In this document: piece by piece, positions 54,731 to 62,667 of the stretch
How positions within the stretch are numbered: position 1 is the first letter of the stretch
How the letters are laid out: each line of letters opens with the position of its first letter
NCBI GenBank assembly: GCA_017541105.1
Contig: JAFXZS010000016.1
Coordinates: forward strand, 237,633-301,632
DNA: 64,000 nucleotides
From: Clostridia bacterium
GTDB taxonomy: Bacteria > Bacillota > Clostridia > Christensenellales > Aristaeellaceae
Reading direction: 5' to 3'
Position numbers and translations under genes: made by a program
The notes under the pieces: model-generated
What the model was told of the DNA's origin: nothing
What the model saw: the letters and a program-made list of their open reading frames with translations, nothing else
Database searches by the model: none

Positions 54731-55915
54731 TCAGAAAGTATATGCCTCGTCTACCTGCTCTCCCGCAGGAATACTGACGCCTGCCGGGATGGACATTCCC
54801 TGTCCGATCACTGCAATGTTACCGGTTTCCTCACCGACGATGGCGCCGGGACCGACCTGGGCGTTTTCAGCGACAATGGATCTGCGTACCACCGCACCGC
54901 GGCGGATGACGCTTCCCGGCATGATTACGCTGGATTCCACCAACGCCCCTTCTTCCACGATTACACCGGCAAACAGTACGGAATGATTGACATTCCCGTA
55001 TACCTCGCAGCCTTCCGTGATCAGCGTGTCCGTTACGCTGGCGCCTTTGGCAATGTAGTGAGGCGCCATTCCGGGATTCTTGGCAAAAATCCTCCATTTT
55101 TTGTCATGCATGTCGATGGGCATCGGCGTTTCCAGCAAATCCATATTGGCTTCCCAAAGGCTTTCAATCGTTCCGACGTCCTTCCAGTAACCGCTGAAAT
55201 TGTAGGCTACCAGCACCTGTTTGTCATTCAGCATGTTCGGAATAATGTTTTTCCCGAAGTCGTTGTTGCTCTTTTTGTCCGCTTCGTCTGCTTCCAGATA
55301 ATGGCGCAGTTTTTCCCATGTGAAAATGTATACGCCCATGGATGCTTTATTGCTTTTGGGATTCTTCGGTTTTTCCTCAAATTCAATGATTCTGTCTTCC
55401 GAATCCGTATTCATGATGCCGAAGCGGGATGCTTCCTCCCATGGCACTTCGCGCACGGCAATGGTCGCATCCGCACCATGCCGGATATGGTAATTCAGCA
55501 TCGCGTTATAATCCATCTTGTAAATATGGTCGCCGCTGAGAATCAGCACATAATCCGGATTGTACTGCTCGATAAATGCAACGTTCTGATAAATGGCGTT
55601 CGCCGTACCGCGGTACCATTCACCGCTTTTCCCTTTCTGATAGGGCGGGAGAACGAAGACACCGCCGTTGGAAATATCCAGATCCCACGGCGCACCGCTG
55701 CCAATATAAGCATTCAGTTCCAGTGGCTGATACTGTGTCAGCACACCCACGGTGTCAATACCGCTGTTCGTGCAGTTGCTGAGCGGGAAATCAATGATTC
55801 TGTATTTCCCTCCGTAAGGAACAGCAGGCTTGGCCACTTTCTTCGTCAGGATTCCAAGCCGGCTTCCCTGCCCTCCGGCAAGTAGCATTGCAACACAAGT
55901 CTTCTTTCTTAACAC
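54731..55915 (-). CDS. glgC: glucose-1-phosphate adenylyltransferase GlgC
   Basis: A 394-residue catalytic ADP-glucose pyrophosphorylase. The nucleotide loop is [51 protein letters not shown] and the beta-helix ([14 protein letters not shown]) follow. Translation most likely starts at GTG 55915: AAGGAG lies 11 nt upstream, whereas the GTG at 55927 overlaps that site. It begins the operon and has a recognisable promoter. Confidence 0.95.
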   Translation of the reverse strand: MLRKKTCVAMLLAGGQGSRLGILTKKVAKPAVPYGGKYRIIDFPLSNCTNSGIDTVGVLTQYQPLELNAYIGSGAPWDLDISNGGVFVLPPYQKGKSGEWYRGTANAIYQNVAFIEQYNPDYVLILSGDHIYKMDYNAMLNYHIRHGADATIAVREVPWEEASRFGIMNTDSEDRIIEFEEKPKNPKSNKASMGVYIFTWEKLRHYLEADEADKKSNNDFGKNIIPNMLNDKQVLVAYNFSGYWKDVGTIESLWEANMDLLETPMPIDMHDKKWRIFAKNPGMAPHYIAKGASVTDTLITEGCEVYGNVNHSVLFAGVIVEEGALVESSVIMPGSVIRRGAVVRRSIVAENAQVGPGAIVGEETGNIAVIGQGMSIPAGVSIPAGEQVDEAYTF

Positions 55916-55982
55916 AGAATGACACACTCCTTAAACATAATATAAAACTAAATGGAAACTAAAGAAAACCTTGGTTTTACTT

Positions 55983-56012
55983 ATTTTACCTGTTTTATGT
56001 ATTATTCGTCAA
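55983..56012 (-). promoter_or_regulatory. promoter of the glgC-glgD-glgA operon
   Basis: On the - strand, TTGACG (56012-56007) and TAAAAT (55988-55983) are 18 bp apart, giving a leader of about 60 nt. It is divergent from the sigma-factor promoter. Confidence 0.6.
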
Positions 56013-56028
56013 GTGCAAATTTATATCA

Positions 56029-56057
56029 TTGCTGTTTTCCGTTCCCGCGTTTATAAT
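56029..56057 (+). promoter_or_regulatory. promoter of the ECF sigma factor operon
   Basis: TTGCTG (56029-56034) and TATAAT (56052-56057) are 17 bp apart. Transcription would start near 56064, giving a leader of about 110 nt. Confidence 0.7.
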
Positions 56058-56060
56058 AGT

Positions 56061-56138
56061 CCGGGTGGGATGATCCGTGAAATGCGGCTCGGGCCGTGAG
56101 TCAGACCCGGATGATGTAATCGAACGCATTTTATTTTT
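56061..56138 (+). promoter_or_regulatory. structured leader of the ECF sigma factor gene, possible pseudoknot or attenuator
   Basis: CCGGGT (56061-56066) can pair with ACCCGG (56105-56110). AAATGCG (56080-56086), in the loop of that stem, can pair with CGCATTT (56125-56131), which lies outside it. A third short stem CGGC/GCCG is at 56085-56096. The first two pairings cross, so they form either an H-type pseudoknot or two exclusive folds. The second stem runs into a T-rich tract. I do not recognise a known riboswitch class. The predicted start near 56064 would trim a few bases of the first arm. Confidence 0.5.
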
Positions 56139-56173
56139 TTCTGATATTTTTTTCTGATGGGGGAAGAAACACC

Positions 56174-56704
56174 TTGTCTGAATCGTTAAATCAGCTGGAA
56201 TGGACTGAGGATGCCTCCGGCGCCTCTTTTGAGGAGCTGTATGAATCCTATGCAACAGATGTTCTGCGTGTGGCGTATTATTATCTGGGAGACAGGCAGC
56301 GGGCTGAAGATGTGACTCAGGATGTCTTCGTTAAGCTCATCCAGAACCGTCCCGCTCTTGTTCGGGGAAAAGAAAAACCGTGGCTTCTGAAGGTTACCCT
56401 TAACCGGTGCAGGGATTTGTGGCGCAGCAGCTGGCTTAAAAAAGTTGTCCTCGGCCATCCTGCCTTTGAGCTCTTTCCGGCAGAGGATGATATCGGCAAA
56501 GCATCTGACCGGCTTTCCCTGGCTGAAGCCATCAACCATCTGCCAGCAGATTTTAAAGAGGTTGTTCTCCTGCATTATTACCAGGGATATGGCGTCTCCG
56601 ATGTAGCTCAAATTCTTGGCATTGCGGAAGGTACCGTTTCTTCTCGGCTCAGCCGTGCCCGTTCCCGGCTTCAGAACGAATTAAAAGGAGAGGATAATCC
56701 ATGA
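56174..56704 (+). CDS. ECF-type RNA polymerase sigma factor
   Basis: A 176-residue sigma-70 family protein with only regions 2 and 4. Region 2 is FEELYESYATDVLRVAYYYLGDRQRAEDVTQDVFVKLI; region 4 is LPADFKEVVLLHYYQGYGVSDVAQILGIAEGTVSSRLSRAR, each seen as parts of a standard ECF layout. TTG 56174 is the probable start, 7 nt after a GGGGAAG site. The ATG of the next gene overlaps its stop (ATGA), typical for a sigma/anti-sigma pair. The signal it answers is unknown. Confidence 0.9.
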   Translation: MSESLNQLEWTEDASGASFEELYESYATDVLRVAYYYLGDRQRAEDVTQDVFVKLIQNRPALVRGKEKPWLLKVTLNRCRDLWRSSWLKKVVLGHPAFELFPAEDDIGKASDRLSLAEAINHLPADFKEVVLLHYYQGYGVSDVAQILGIAEGTVSSRLSRARSRLQNELKGEDNP

Positions 56705-57141
56705 ATTCCCTTGACCAGCTTCCGGAAATAACATCCGAAATCCTTTCCGGCCTGAAAGCTGACGAAACGCTCAAACACCGTATTCTCCTCTCCGCTGCGG
56801 AGAGCGGGCGCAGCACCCGTGTTCCTCGCCGGACGCTTGTGCCTCTCTGTGCATTGTCTGCGCTTGTCATTGCGCTCTGTGTCCTGATTCCGCAGCTGTC
56901 CGGGCCCGGATCTTCCTCCGGGACATCCATTCAGGTGATCGCTGCCGGAAGCAGACGCACTTCTTCCCCCATTCATCTGCACAGCATGATCACAACAGCG
57001 GCAAATCTCGATCACGAAGAGAAGGCTGCCTGCGATGATTCCCCTTCCGGCGTCGAAGAGCTTTCTCCGGAAAACGATGATTTTTCTGTGGCTTCCCCCG
57101 AAGATGACAGTCTGCCCGAGACAGAAAGCCCGGCCGAATAA
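56701..57141 (+). CDS. single-pass membrane protein, putative anti-sigma factor
   Basis: A 146-residue protein coupled to the ECF sigma gene. Residues 1-45 are soluble and could be the sigma-binding part. One TM segment (about residues 47-66, LVPLCALSALVIALCVLIP) follows, then an outer tail that is rich in Ser, Asp and Glu. No zinc-binding HxxxCxxC motif is visible, so it is not a ZAS-type anti-sigma factor. The function is inferred from position and topology only. Confidence 0.7.
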   Translation: MNSLDQLPEITSEILSGLKADETLKHRILLSAAESGRSTRVPRRTLVPLCALSALVIALCVLIPQLSGPGSSSGTSIQVIAAGSRRTSSPIHLHSMITTAANLDHEEKAACDDSPSGVEELSPENDDFSVASPEDDSLPETESPAE

Positions 57142-57155
57142 TGGCTGGGCTTTTA
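57127..57155 (+). terminator. terminator after the sigma/anti-sigma pair
   Basis: AGCCCGGCC (57127-57135) pairs with GGCTGGGCT (57143-57151) with one G-T pair and a 7-nt loop, followed by TTTT. The first arm lies in the coding end. It also reaches the stop of the convergent sigH gene. Confidence 0.8.
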
Positions 57156-57833
57156 CAGATGGTTTTCTTCCAGGTATTTTTCCAGTTTACGCTTTACGCG
57201 CTGCAAAGCGTTGTCGATTGATTTTACATGACGTCCCAGCGTTTCTGCGATTTCCTGATAGCTTTTGCCGTCAAGATACGCGTTTAATACTTCCTGTTCC
57301 AGCCCTGAAAGGACTTCGTTGATCTTCGCATGGATATTCCCGACATTTTCCCGGTTGATAATCATCTCTTCCGGGTCTGATATTCTCCCTTCCACAATGA
57401 CATCCAGCAGCGTTCTGTCGCTTTCCTCATCATACAGCGGTTTATTCAGGGACACATAATTATTCAGCGGAATATGCTTCTGCCTGGTCGCAGTCTTGAT
57501 GGCCGTAATGATCTGACGCGTAATGCAGAGTTCCGCAAATGCGCGGAAGGAACTCAACTTGTCATTTCGGAAATCCCGAATGGATTTATATAGCCCTATC
57601 ATTCCCTCCTGAACAATATCCTCATGATCCGCACCTACCAGGAAATAGCTTCTGGCTTTCGACCGGACAAAATTCTTGTATTTATTCAGCAGGTATTCTT
57701 CCGCTTCCAGATCTCCCTGATGGCTCTTTTCCACAATTTGCTCATCAGTCATTGCCGCGTACGGGCTGAGTTCGCAGGAATCCTCTTCTTTTTTCTCCGG
57801 ATAAAATTCCTTTTTACTCTCTTTCCAATCCAT
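57153..57833 (-). CDS. sigH: RNA polymerase sigma factor SigH
   Basis: A 226-residue sigma factor of the SigH (Spo0H) type. Region 2 is LLNKYKNFVRSKARSYFLVGADHEDIVQEGMIGLYKSIRDF in parts; region 4 is LSGLEQEVLNAYLDGKSYQEIAETLG with VKSIDNALQRVKRKL. SigH directs early stationary-phase and sporulation genes in Bacillus and Clostridium. It stands at the end of mrnC-thyX-rlmB-sigH, matching the mrnC-rlmB-sigH order of Bacillota. Confidence 0.94.
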   Translation of the reverse strand: MDWKESKKEFYPEKKEEDSCELSPYAAMTDEQIVEKSHQGDLEAEEYLLNKYKNFVRSKARSYFLVGADHEDIVQEGMIGLYKSIRDFRNDKLSSFRAFAELCITRQIITAIKTATRQKHIPLNNYVSLNKPLYDEESDRTLLDVIVEGRISDPEEMIINRENVGNIHAKINEVLSGLEQEVLNAYLDGKSYQEIAETLGRHVKSIDNALQRVKRKLEKYLEENHL

Positions 57834-57837
57834 TCCT

Positions 57838-58686
57838 TCAGCCTCTGATTCCAGATTTTTGACGGTATGACATCACTTTGTACATAATGATTCCAGCAGC
57901 GACGGATGCATTGAGGCTGTTTATATGACCCATCATCGGAAGACGTACCGCCATATCACATTTCTCTTCTGAGAGTTTGCTGATTCCTTCGCCTTCCGCG
58001 CCGATCACCAGGGCAGTACCGCCCTCAAAAGCGACTTCTTCATAATCCTCGCCTTTCATGGTCATTGCGTAGACCCAGATATTCTTTTTTTGCAATTGTT
58101 CAATCGTCCTGTTCAGATTGGTCACCCGTGCCACAGGGATATATTCCACGGCGCCGGCCGATGCCTTAACGGCTGACGGCGTCAATCCGACACTCCTGTG
58201 CTGCGGAACAATAATGCCATGAACCCCGGAGCATTCCGCAGTGCGAATGATAGCTCCAAGATTATGAGGATCTGTAATCCCGTCCAGCAGCAGAAGAAAT
58301 GGAGGTTCCTTCCTCTCTTCGGAAACCCGCAGAATGTCTTCCAGCGTTGCATACTGATAAGCACTTGCGTATGCTATCAGTCCCTGATGGTGCGGCGCGA
58401 TATCATCCAGGCGGCTTTTGTCCACGACCTGAACCATCACTCCCATTTCCTTGGCTTTCTGGACAATCTCCAAAGCTGAACCGGAGAGATCGCCTCTCTG
58501 AACAAGCAGTTTTTCCAGATCACGATGGTTTTTTATGGCCTCGCGAATGGGATTGCGTCCCGTAAGAATAAACGAACTGTCCGAAGAACAGATTTCTGTC
58601 CTGCGTGATGGCTCTTTCTTTTCATGATATTCATATTCCTGATATGTTTTGCGTTCCGATATCTTTTCCGGTCTGGATATTGCCAT
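57838..58686 (-). CDS. rlmB: 23S rRNA (guanosine-2'-O-)-methyltransferase RlmB
   Basis: A 282-residue SPOUT (TrmH/RlmB) methyltransferase. A variable, charged N-terminus of about 40 residues precedes the substrate-binding domain (LTGRNPIREAIKN). The knot motifs are LLLDGITDPHNLGAIIRTAE, ALVIGAEGEGIS and MMGHINSLNASVAAGIIMY. The family methylates G2251 of 23S rRNA in E. coli. It lies 2 nt after thyX and 4 nt before sigH. Confidence 0.95.
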   Translation of the reverse strand: MAISRPEKISERKTYQEYEYHEKKEPSRRTEICSSDSSFILTGRNPIREAIKNHRDLEKLLVQRGDLSGSALEIVQKAKEMGVMVQVVDKSRLDDIAPHHQGLIAYASAYQYATLEDILRVSEERKEPPFLLLLDGITDPHNLGAIIRTAECSGVHGIIVPQHRSVGLTPSAVKASAGAVEYIPVARVTNLNRTIEQLQKKNIWVYAMTMKGEDYEEVAFEGGTALVIGAEGEGISKLSEEKCDMAVRLPMMGHINSLNASVAAGIIMYKVMSYRQKSGIRG

Positions 58687-58688
58687 GC

Positions 58689-59444
58689 TTATTGTTCCTC
58701 CGTACCCCTGTTCAGTAAGATTCTTCTTTCTTTTCTCTTTGCCTCTGCCATTCCGCAGCTCTTTTCACCTTCGGGACAGCGTCCCTTCAGGCAGGCCGGG
58801 CCTGCGTCAGCAAACAATGCGGGAGCGGTTTCCAGGCAAAGTCTGTGCATTTGTTCGGCCATGGTTCGGATCTCCCACTGCGCCCGGTTGCACATCCTCA
58901 GGGAAAAGAAATGCCAAAGCTCCCGAACGTTCATTGTCATCAGGATTCTTGTTTCGCATGCATTCGGCAAAACAAATCGCGCATCTTCATTGGTCTTTTC
59001 GCCCAGATTCCCCAGTTGTTTCTGCCAGTCAACATACCAGCTCTCAATCTGGTTCATCTGTTCAGCATATTTTCGGACTGCTTCGGAACCGAGGGCTTCA
59101 ATGTTGGGAGGAATAATATAGCCAAATCCGCTTTCATAGGAAACATACCGCTGGCTTTGTACGGAAAAGCTTGCCAGGCGATGCCTTGTCAGCTGCGCAA
59201 GCAAAACGCGGCTGACACCTTCAATCCCGAAGGTGAAAGATGCATGTTCAAAGATGGACTCATGGCCCATGCTTTTTAGCTTTTCGATAAACGCACTCTG
59301 ATCTTTTTCGCTGATCTTCTCTGTCAGGTTTTCGATCGTTGATTTTGAATAGCAAAGCTTTGCGCCGAGTGCAATGGTTTCTTCTGGTGATAAAGTATGG
59401 CGAATCAGAATCACTTTCATTTTTTTCTGTTCAGCCATTAGCAT
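58689..59444 (-). CDS. thyX: FAD-dependent thymidylate synthase ThyX
   Basis: A 251-residue flavin-dependent thymidylate synthase converting dUMP to dTMP. The ThyX motif RHRxxSxxxxSxR appears as RHRLASFSVQSQR, with HESIFEHASFTFGIEG before it and NVRELWHFFSLRMCNRAQWEIR after it. It sits between mrnC and rlmB, as in many Clostridia. It overlaps mrnC by 14 nt. Confidence 0.96.
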   Translation of the reverse strand: MLMAEQKKMKVILIRHTLSPEETIALGAKLCYSKSTIENLTEKISEKDQSAFIEKLKSMGHESIFEHASFTFGIEGVSRVLLAQLTRHRLASFSVQSQRYVSYESGFGYIIPPNIEALGSEAVRKYAEQMNQIESWYVDWQKQLGNLGEKTNEDARFVLPNACETRILMTMNVRELWHFFSLRMCNRAQWEIRTMAEQMHRLCLETAPALFADAGPACLKGRCPEGEKSCGMAEAKRKERRILLNRGTEEQ

Positions 59445-59844
59445 TTCCTCCGATCATCATTCTGGACAGTTGTAACAGCCTTTCCTCTTTTCCTGTCAGA
59501 TAAAGATATCCGATCAGCGCTTCAAATCCGGTGGATGCGCTGTAGTCTTCGGGATGCTGGTTGCGGGGAACCGGATGCCTCGTATGTGCATTCCTTCCTC
59601 TTCGGAGGATTTCCCGCTCCTTATCCTCCAGCTCCGGCAGGATCTGTTCAGCAAATACGGCCTGTGCGTGTGCGTTGACTAATTCAATGCAGGAATTATG
59701 CATGTGATGAACATTTTTGCCCTGCCGAAGAAGCTCGTTCCGTACGAGCACTTCCCATACGGAGTCGCCCAGATAAGCCAGCTGAAGCATGTTGAGCAGA
59801 GAAGCTGCTTGCTCCGTCATCGGTTCATAAGCACTCAGACTCAA
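59431..59844 (-). CDS. mrnC: Mini-ribonuclease 3
   Basis: A 137-residue Mini-III RNase that matures 23S rRNA termini. It is an RNase III catalytic domain without a dsRNA-binding domain: LAYLGDSVWEVLVR (with the catalytic Asp), LRRGRNAHTRHPVPRN and STGFEALIGYLYLTG. TTG 59844 is preferred because AAGGAGG lies 8 nt upstream; an in-frame ATG at 59862 lies only about 5 nt from the predicted transcription start, so it would be almost leaderless. It heads the mrnC-thyX-rlmB-sigH operon. Confidence 0.92.
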   Translation of the reverse strand: MSLSAYEPMTEQAASLLNMLQLAYLGDSVWEVLVRNELLRQGKNVHHMHNSCIELVNAHAQAVFAEQILPELEDKEREILRRGRNAHTRHPVPRNQHPEDYSASTGFEALIGYLYLTGKEERLLQLSRMMIGGNANG

Positions 59845-59873
59845 GACGGCTTCCTCCTTCATCAAACTGTATT

Positions 59874-59903
59874 ATTATACCATAATCTCTCTAAACTTTT
59901 CAA
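59874..59903 (-). promoter_or_regulatory. promoter of the mrnC-thyX-rlmB-sigH operon
   Basis: On the - strand, TTGAAA (59903-59898) and TATAAT (59879-59874) are 18 bp apart. Confidence 0.68.
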
Positions 59904-59997
59904 TGAGAATCCGTTATGCCGTCCGATGGCATATTCGCTGCCGCCTCAGTTTTCATCATAAATAATGGCCAAAAACATAAATATGCTATATTTTTTG

Positions 59998-60025
59998 TTG
60001 ACAAAAGCTGTAAAGCGTGTATAAT
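59998..60025 (+). promoter_or_regulatory. promoter of the tRNA-Lys gene
   Basis: TTGACA (59998-60003) and TATAAT (60020-60025), 16 bp apart, lie just upstream of the tRNA gene. Confidence 0.85.
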
Positions 60026-60042
60026 ACTCTTTGTTCGCTTGA

Positions 60043-60115
60043 GCACCATTAGCTCAGTTGGTAGAGCACCTGACTCTTAATCAGGGTGTCTAGGGTTCGA
60101 GTCCCTAATGGTGTA
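60043..60115 (+). tRNA. tRNA-Lys, anticodon CTT
   Basis: All arms can be drawn. The acceptor stem is GCACCAT with ATGGTGT (first pair G-U). The D arm is GCTC...GAGC, the anticodon stem is CCTGA/TCAGG with loop CTCTTAA, and the T arm is TAGGG-TTCGAGT-CCCTA. The anticodon is CTT, reading AAG (Lys). The discriminator is A, and CCA is not encoded. It stands alone with its own promoter and terminator. Confidence 0.95.
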
Positions 60116-60119
60116 CACG

Positions 60120-60149
60120 GCCTCCGGTTTTCGGAGGCTGTTTCTTTTT
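60120..60149 (+). terminator. terminator of the tRNA-Lys gene
   Basis: GCCTCCG (60120-60126) pairs with CGGAGGC (60132-60138) around a 5-nt loop, followed by TGTTTCTTTTT. It begins 5 nt after the tRNA. Confidence 0.9.
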
Positions 60150-60162
60150 GCTGCACAAATGA

Positions 60163-60190
60163 AAAAGAAAAAACCGGCGTCTGCCGGCTT
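60163..60190 (-). terminator. terminator of the ferredoxin gene
   Basis: The stem CCGGC (60174-60178) with GCCGG (60183-60187) has T-rich sequence on either side, so it can act in both directions. On the - strand it lies 23 nt past the ferredoxin stop. Confidence 0.75.
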
Positions 60191-60210
60191 TTCTTTTCGT
60201 CCGTCTGAGA

Positions 60211-60381
60211 TTATTCCTGAGCGGGAGCTCCTACGGGGCAGGTCTCCGCACAGGCACCGCATTCGATGCAGGTTTCCGGATTGATTTCATACTTTCCGTC
60301 ACCCTCAGAAATGGCAGAAACGGGGCAGGCTGCTGCGCAAGCACCGCAGCTGATGCATTCATCAGAAATCTTGTAAGCCAT
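60211..60381 (-). CDS. 2[4Fe-4S] ferredoxin
   Basis: A 56-residue clostridial-type ferredoxin. Two classic cluster motifs are visible: CISCGACAAACP and CIECGACAETCP, each CxxCxxCxxxCP, arranged as a pseudo-repeat. The protein starts MAYKISDE and ends PVGAPAQE. It is a soluble low-potential electron carrier. ATG 60381 follows GGAGG with 6-nt spacing. It is monocistronic: promoter at 60429-60457 and terminator at 60163-60190. Electron partners cannot be read from context. Confidence 0.95.
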   Translation of the reverse strand: MAYKISDECISCGACAAACPVSAISEGDGKYEINPETCIECGACAETCPVGAPAQE

Positions 60382-60400
60382 TTTATACCTCCAAATTAAT

Positions 60401-60416
60401 ACGTTCAGCAGAACGT
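60401..60416. repeat. 16-bp palindrome in the ferredoxin leader
   Basis: ACGTTC (60401-60406) is an inverted repeat of GAACGT (60411-60416) with AGCA between. It lies about 7-22 nt after the predicted transcription start of the ferredoxin gene. It could be an operator or an mRNA hairpin. It has GTTC-N4-GAAC, the reverse arrangement of the GAAC-N4-GTTC SOS box, so LexA is not indicated. Confidence 0.5.
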
Positions 60417-60428
60417 TTGATCATGCTT

Positions 60429-60457
60429 ATCATACCATTATCGCAAAAAAGTTTCAA
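60429..60457 (-). promoter_or_regulatory. promoter of the ferredoxin gene
   Basis: On the - strand, TTGAAA (60457-60452) and TATGAT (60434-60429) are 17 bp apart. Confidence 0.75.
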
Positions 60458-60488
60458 GTACTGCTTTGCTATTGGTCCGTTCTCCGTT

Positions 60489-61649
60489 TCAGCGTATGGA
60501 ATCCATGGCCTTTTGCACGGCATCTGCCCAGCTTGTAACCTTTTCTTCCTTTTGTTCTGCCGCGGCCGTATTTGCGGCAGGACGGTTCGGATTTTCTCTC
60601 ATCACCGGTTTCCCAAGTTGATGCTCCTTTTTGGAAATGTCGCTCTTTTCAGCTTTTTTTGTTTCTTTTTGTTTCATCTGATATCCGCCCTTATTCCTTT
60701 TCGCAGGGCGCAGCGTCCGGTTTTTCTCCTGTGTTTCATCGGCAGGGTTCTTATCCGCAGCCTTGTCCGCGGAAGTTGGATCCTCCCCTTCCTCTGAATC
60801 CTGAACCGCCCGCGGAGGTTCATCATGCGTGTATGCCGGAGCCTGGACTTTTTCAATCATCCCCAGCGGGTATTCCTTGATTTCATTGGCATCTCCGTTG
60901 GCAATCCTGACAAATACGGTCTCCTTCACGATATTCAGGTCTGTGACGGTTCCGTTTCCGTCGGGAGTAATCACTTCTTTTCCGATTCTCGGCATGATCT
61001 TCCGGGTCTGTTCATAATGATCCTGCTCGTATTTCAGGCAGCACATCAGCCGGCCGCAAACTCCGCTGATTTTTGTGGGATTCAGGGAAAGATTCTGCTC
61101 CTTGGCCATTTTGATGGAGACCGGCTGGAATTCATCCAGAAACGCCCTGCAGCAAATCGGACGCCCGCAGGGACCTAACCCTCCCAGCATCCTTGCTTCA
61201 TCCCGCACGCCAATCTGCCTGAGTTCTATACGCATCCTGAATATGGAAGCAAGATCTTTTACCAGTGATCTGAAATCCACCCGTCCGTTTGCGGTGAAAT
61301 AGAAAATCGCCTTGCTGTTATCGAACGCGTATTCCACAGAAACCAGTTTCATGTCCAACTGATGCTCTGCGATTTTTTCCTGACAAATCCGGTACGCTTC
61401 TTTCTCCTTTTCGCGGTTTTCCGTACTTCTCTGCAGATCCTGTTCCGTGGCAATTCGAATCAGCTTCTTCAACGGCTCATCCGTTTCCTTTTCATCTGTC
61501 TGAACCGGCCTTGAAAACACCTGTCCGAGATCTGTCCCTCTCTGTGTCTCCGCAATCACATAATCACCCGGCTGAACTTCCAGATGATTGGTATCATAAT
61601 CATATACTTTTCCATTCTTCTGAAACTGGATACCGACTATTCTGACCAT
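60489..61649 (-). CDS. PSP1-domain protein RicT (YaaT) with extended tail
   Basis: A 386-residue PSP1-domain protein of the RicT/YaaT family, which in Bacillus forms the Fe-S RicA-RicF-RicT complex affecting RNase Y and sporulation. The PSP1 core has VSVEYAFDNSKAIFYFTANGRVDFR, LGGLGPCGRPICCRAFL and GVCGRLMCCLKYEQ, holding the cysteine groups. After about residue 275 there is a low-complexity tail of 110 residues rich in Lys, Glu and Ala, ending in SWADAVQKAMDSIR. The start overlaps the holB end by 13 nt; the holB-yaaT order is conserved in Bacillota. Confidence 0.93.
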   Translation of the reverse strand: MVRIVGIQFQKNGKVYDYDTNHLEVQPGDYVIAETQRGTDLGQVFSRPVQTDEKETDEPLKKLIRIATEQDLQRSTENREKEKEAYRICQEKIAEHQLDMKLVSVEYAFDNSKAIFYFTANGRVDFRSLVKDLASIFRMRIELRQIGVRDEARMLGGLGPCGRPICCRAFLDEFQPVSIKMAKEQNLSLNPTKISGVCGRLMCCLKYEQDHYEQTRKIMPRIGKEVITPDGNGTVTDLNIVKETVFVRIANGDANEIKEYPLGMIEKVQAPAYTHDEPPRAVQDSEEGEDPTSADKAADKNPADETQEKNRTLRPAKRNKGGYQMKQKETKKAEKSDISKKEHQLGKPVMRENPNRPAANTAAAEQKEEKVTSWADAVQKAMDSIR

Positions 61650-62662
61650 TGGTTTCCTTCCCCCATGAACAAAAATAAAAGCTTTTCAATAACAGTCTGA
61701 AAATTCGCGGAGTAAAGCAATTGCTTCCTGGCCTGGGCAACAGCATCCATCAGCATCAGAAATCTTTCAGGCTCCGCTTCCCGGGAAAAACGCTGCCAGG
61801 GCGGAGGAAAAGCATTCAATCCCGGGTTGTCCGCTTCTGCATTTCGGGATGTCAGAAGTACTCTCACGTCCGCCTCCAGCATGCTCAGAATCTGTTCTGC
61901 CTCCCCTTTCCGGTTTTTCCATCCATTGGAGATGCGCAGAATATCGCTTCGCCGGAAAGTATAGAAGAAATTGTCTTTAACTTCTTTTTTCAGCTTCCAG
62001 TAAGCTTCGTCGGAAGCAAGTTCCAACGCTTTTCCTATAGATCCATCCGCGGCAGCCAGTACTTCTTCAGCTCTTTCCTGGCCAATCCCCTGTTCTTTCA
62101 GGATTCTCAGAATCACTGCATCATCCCAGGGTTTAAACCGGATGATTCTGCACCTGCTGAGTACCGTGGGCAGTAATGCTTCCGTATGTTCGGTCACCAA
62201 CACAATGCATATATCTTCCGGAGGGTCTTCCAGTGTTTTGAGCAGACAGTTCTGCGCCTGTACAGTCATTCTGTCCGCGTCAAAAATAAGCACAATCCGC
62301 ATATTCCCATCGGAAGACCGGACCGAACAGAAGCGGATCATTTCCCGTATATCATCCACTGGGATGGTTGTCCTGTCCTTTGGAATGCCCGGGGCCAGCG
62401 GCGCCCCCTTTGCAATAACGGCCAGATCAGGGTGTTCACCCGCGGAAGCAAGCGTACAATTTCTGCAGTGTCCACAGGGGCGGAAATGCGGATCCTGGCA
62501 CAGCAGCGCCTGCCCCATCAGGCCGGCAAAAGTACGTTTTCCAAGCCCTTTTTCACCGGACAGTAAATAGGCATGTACTGTGGCATGCTGTTGAATCTGT
62601 CCGATCAGAGCGCGCAAATCTTCTCCCTGTTGTGAATAATCCTGCAGCAGAGGCTTGATCAT
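61637..62662 (-). CDS. holB: DNA polymerase III delta' subunit
   Basis: A 341-residue clamp-loader subunit. HAYLLSGEKGLGKRTFAGL is the P-loop region, the zinc knot is CGHCRNC in a run ending CTLASAGEHPDL, and the SRC motif is PTVLSRCRIIRF with LKTLEDPPEDICIVLVTE before it. It helps load the sliding clamp. It lies 5 nt after darA and overlaps ricT. Confidence 0.93.
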   Translation of the reverse strand: MIKPLLQDYSQQGEDLRALIGQIQQHATVHAYLLSGEKGLGKRTFAGLMGQALLCQDPHFRPCGHCRNCTLASAGEHPDLAVIAKGAPLAPGIPKDRTTIPVDDIREMIRFCSVRSSDGNMRIVLIFDADRMTVQAQNCLLKTLEDPPEDICIVLVTEHTEALLPTVLSRCRIIRFKPWDDAVILRILKEQGIGQERAEEVLAAADGSIGKALELASDEAYWKLKKEVKDNFFYTFRRSDILRISNGWKNRKGEAEQILSMLEADVRVLLTSRNAEADNPGLNAFPPPWQRFSREAEPERFLMLMDAVAQARKQLLYSANFQTVIEKLLFLFMGEGNQWSE

Positions 62663-62667
62663 GGTCG

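Noticed and set aside
56061-56138. Cobalamin riboswitch
   Set aside because: Only short patches resemble it; the length is far too small and the downstream genes are unrelated to cobalamin.
60401-60416. Palindrome read as a LexA (SOS) box
   Set aside because: The Bacillota SOS box has GAAC before GTTC; here the order is reversed.
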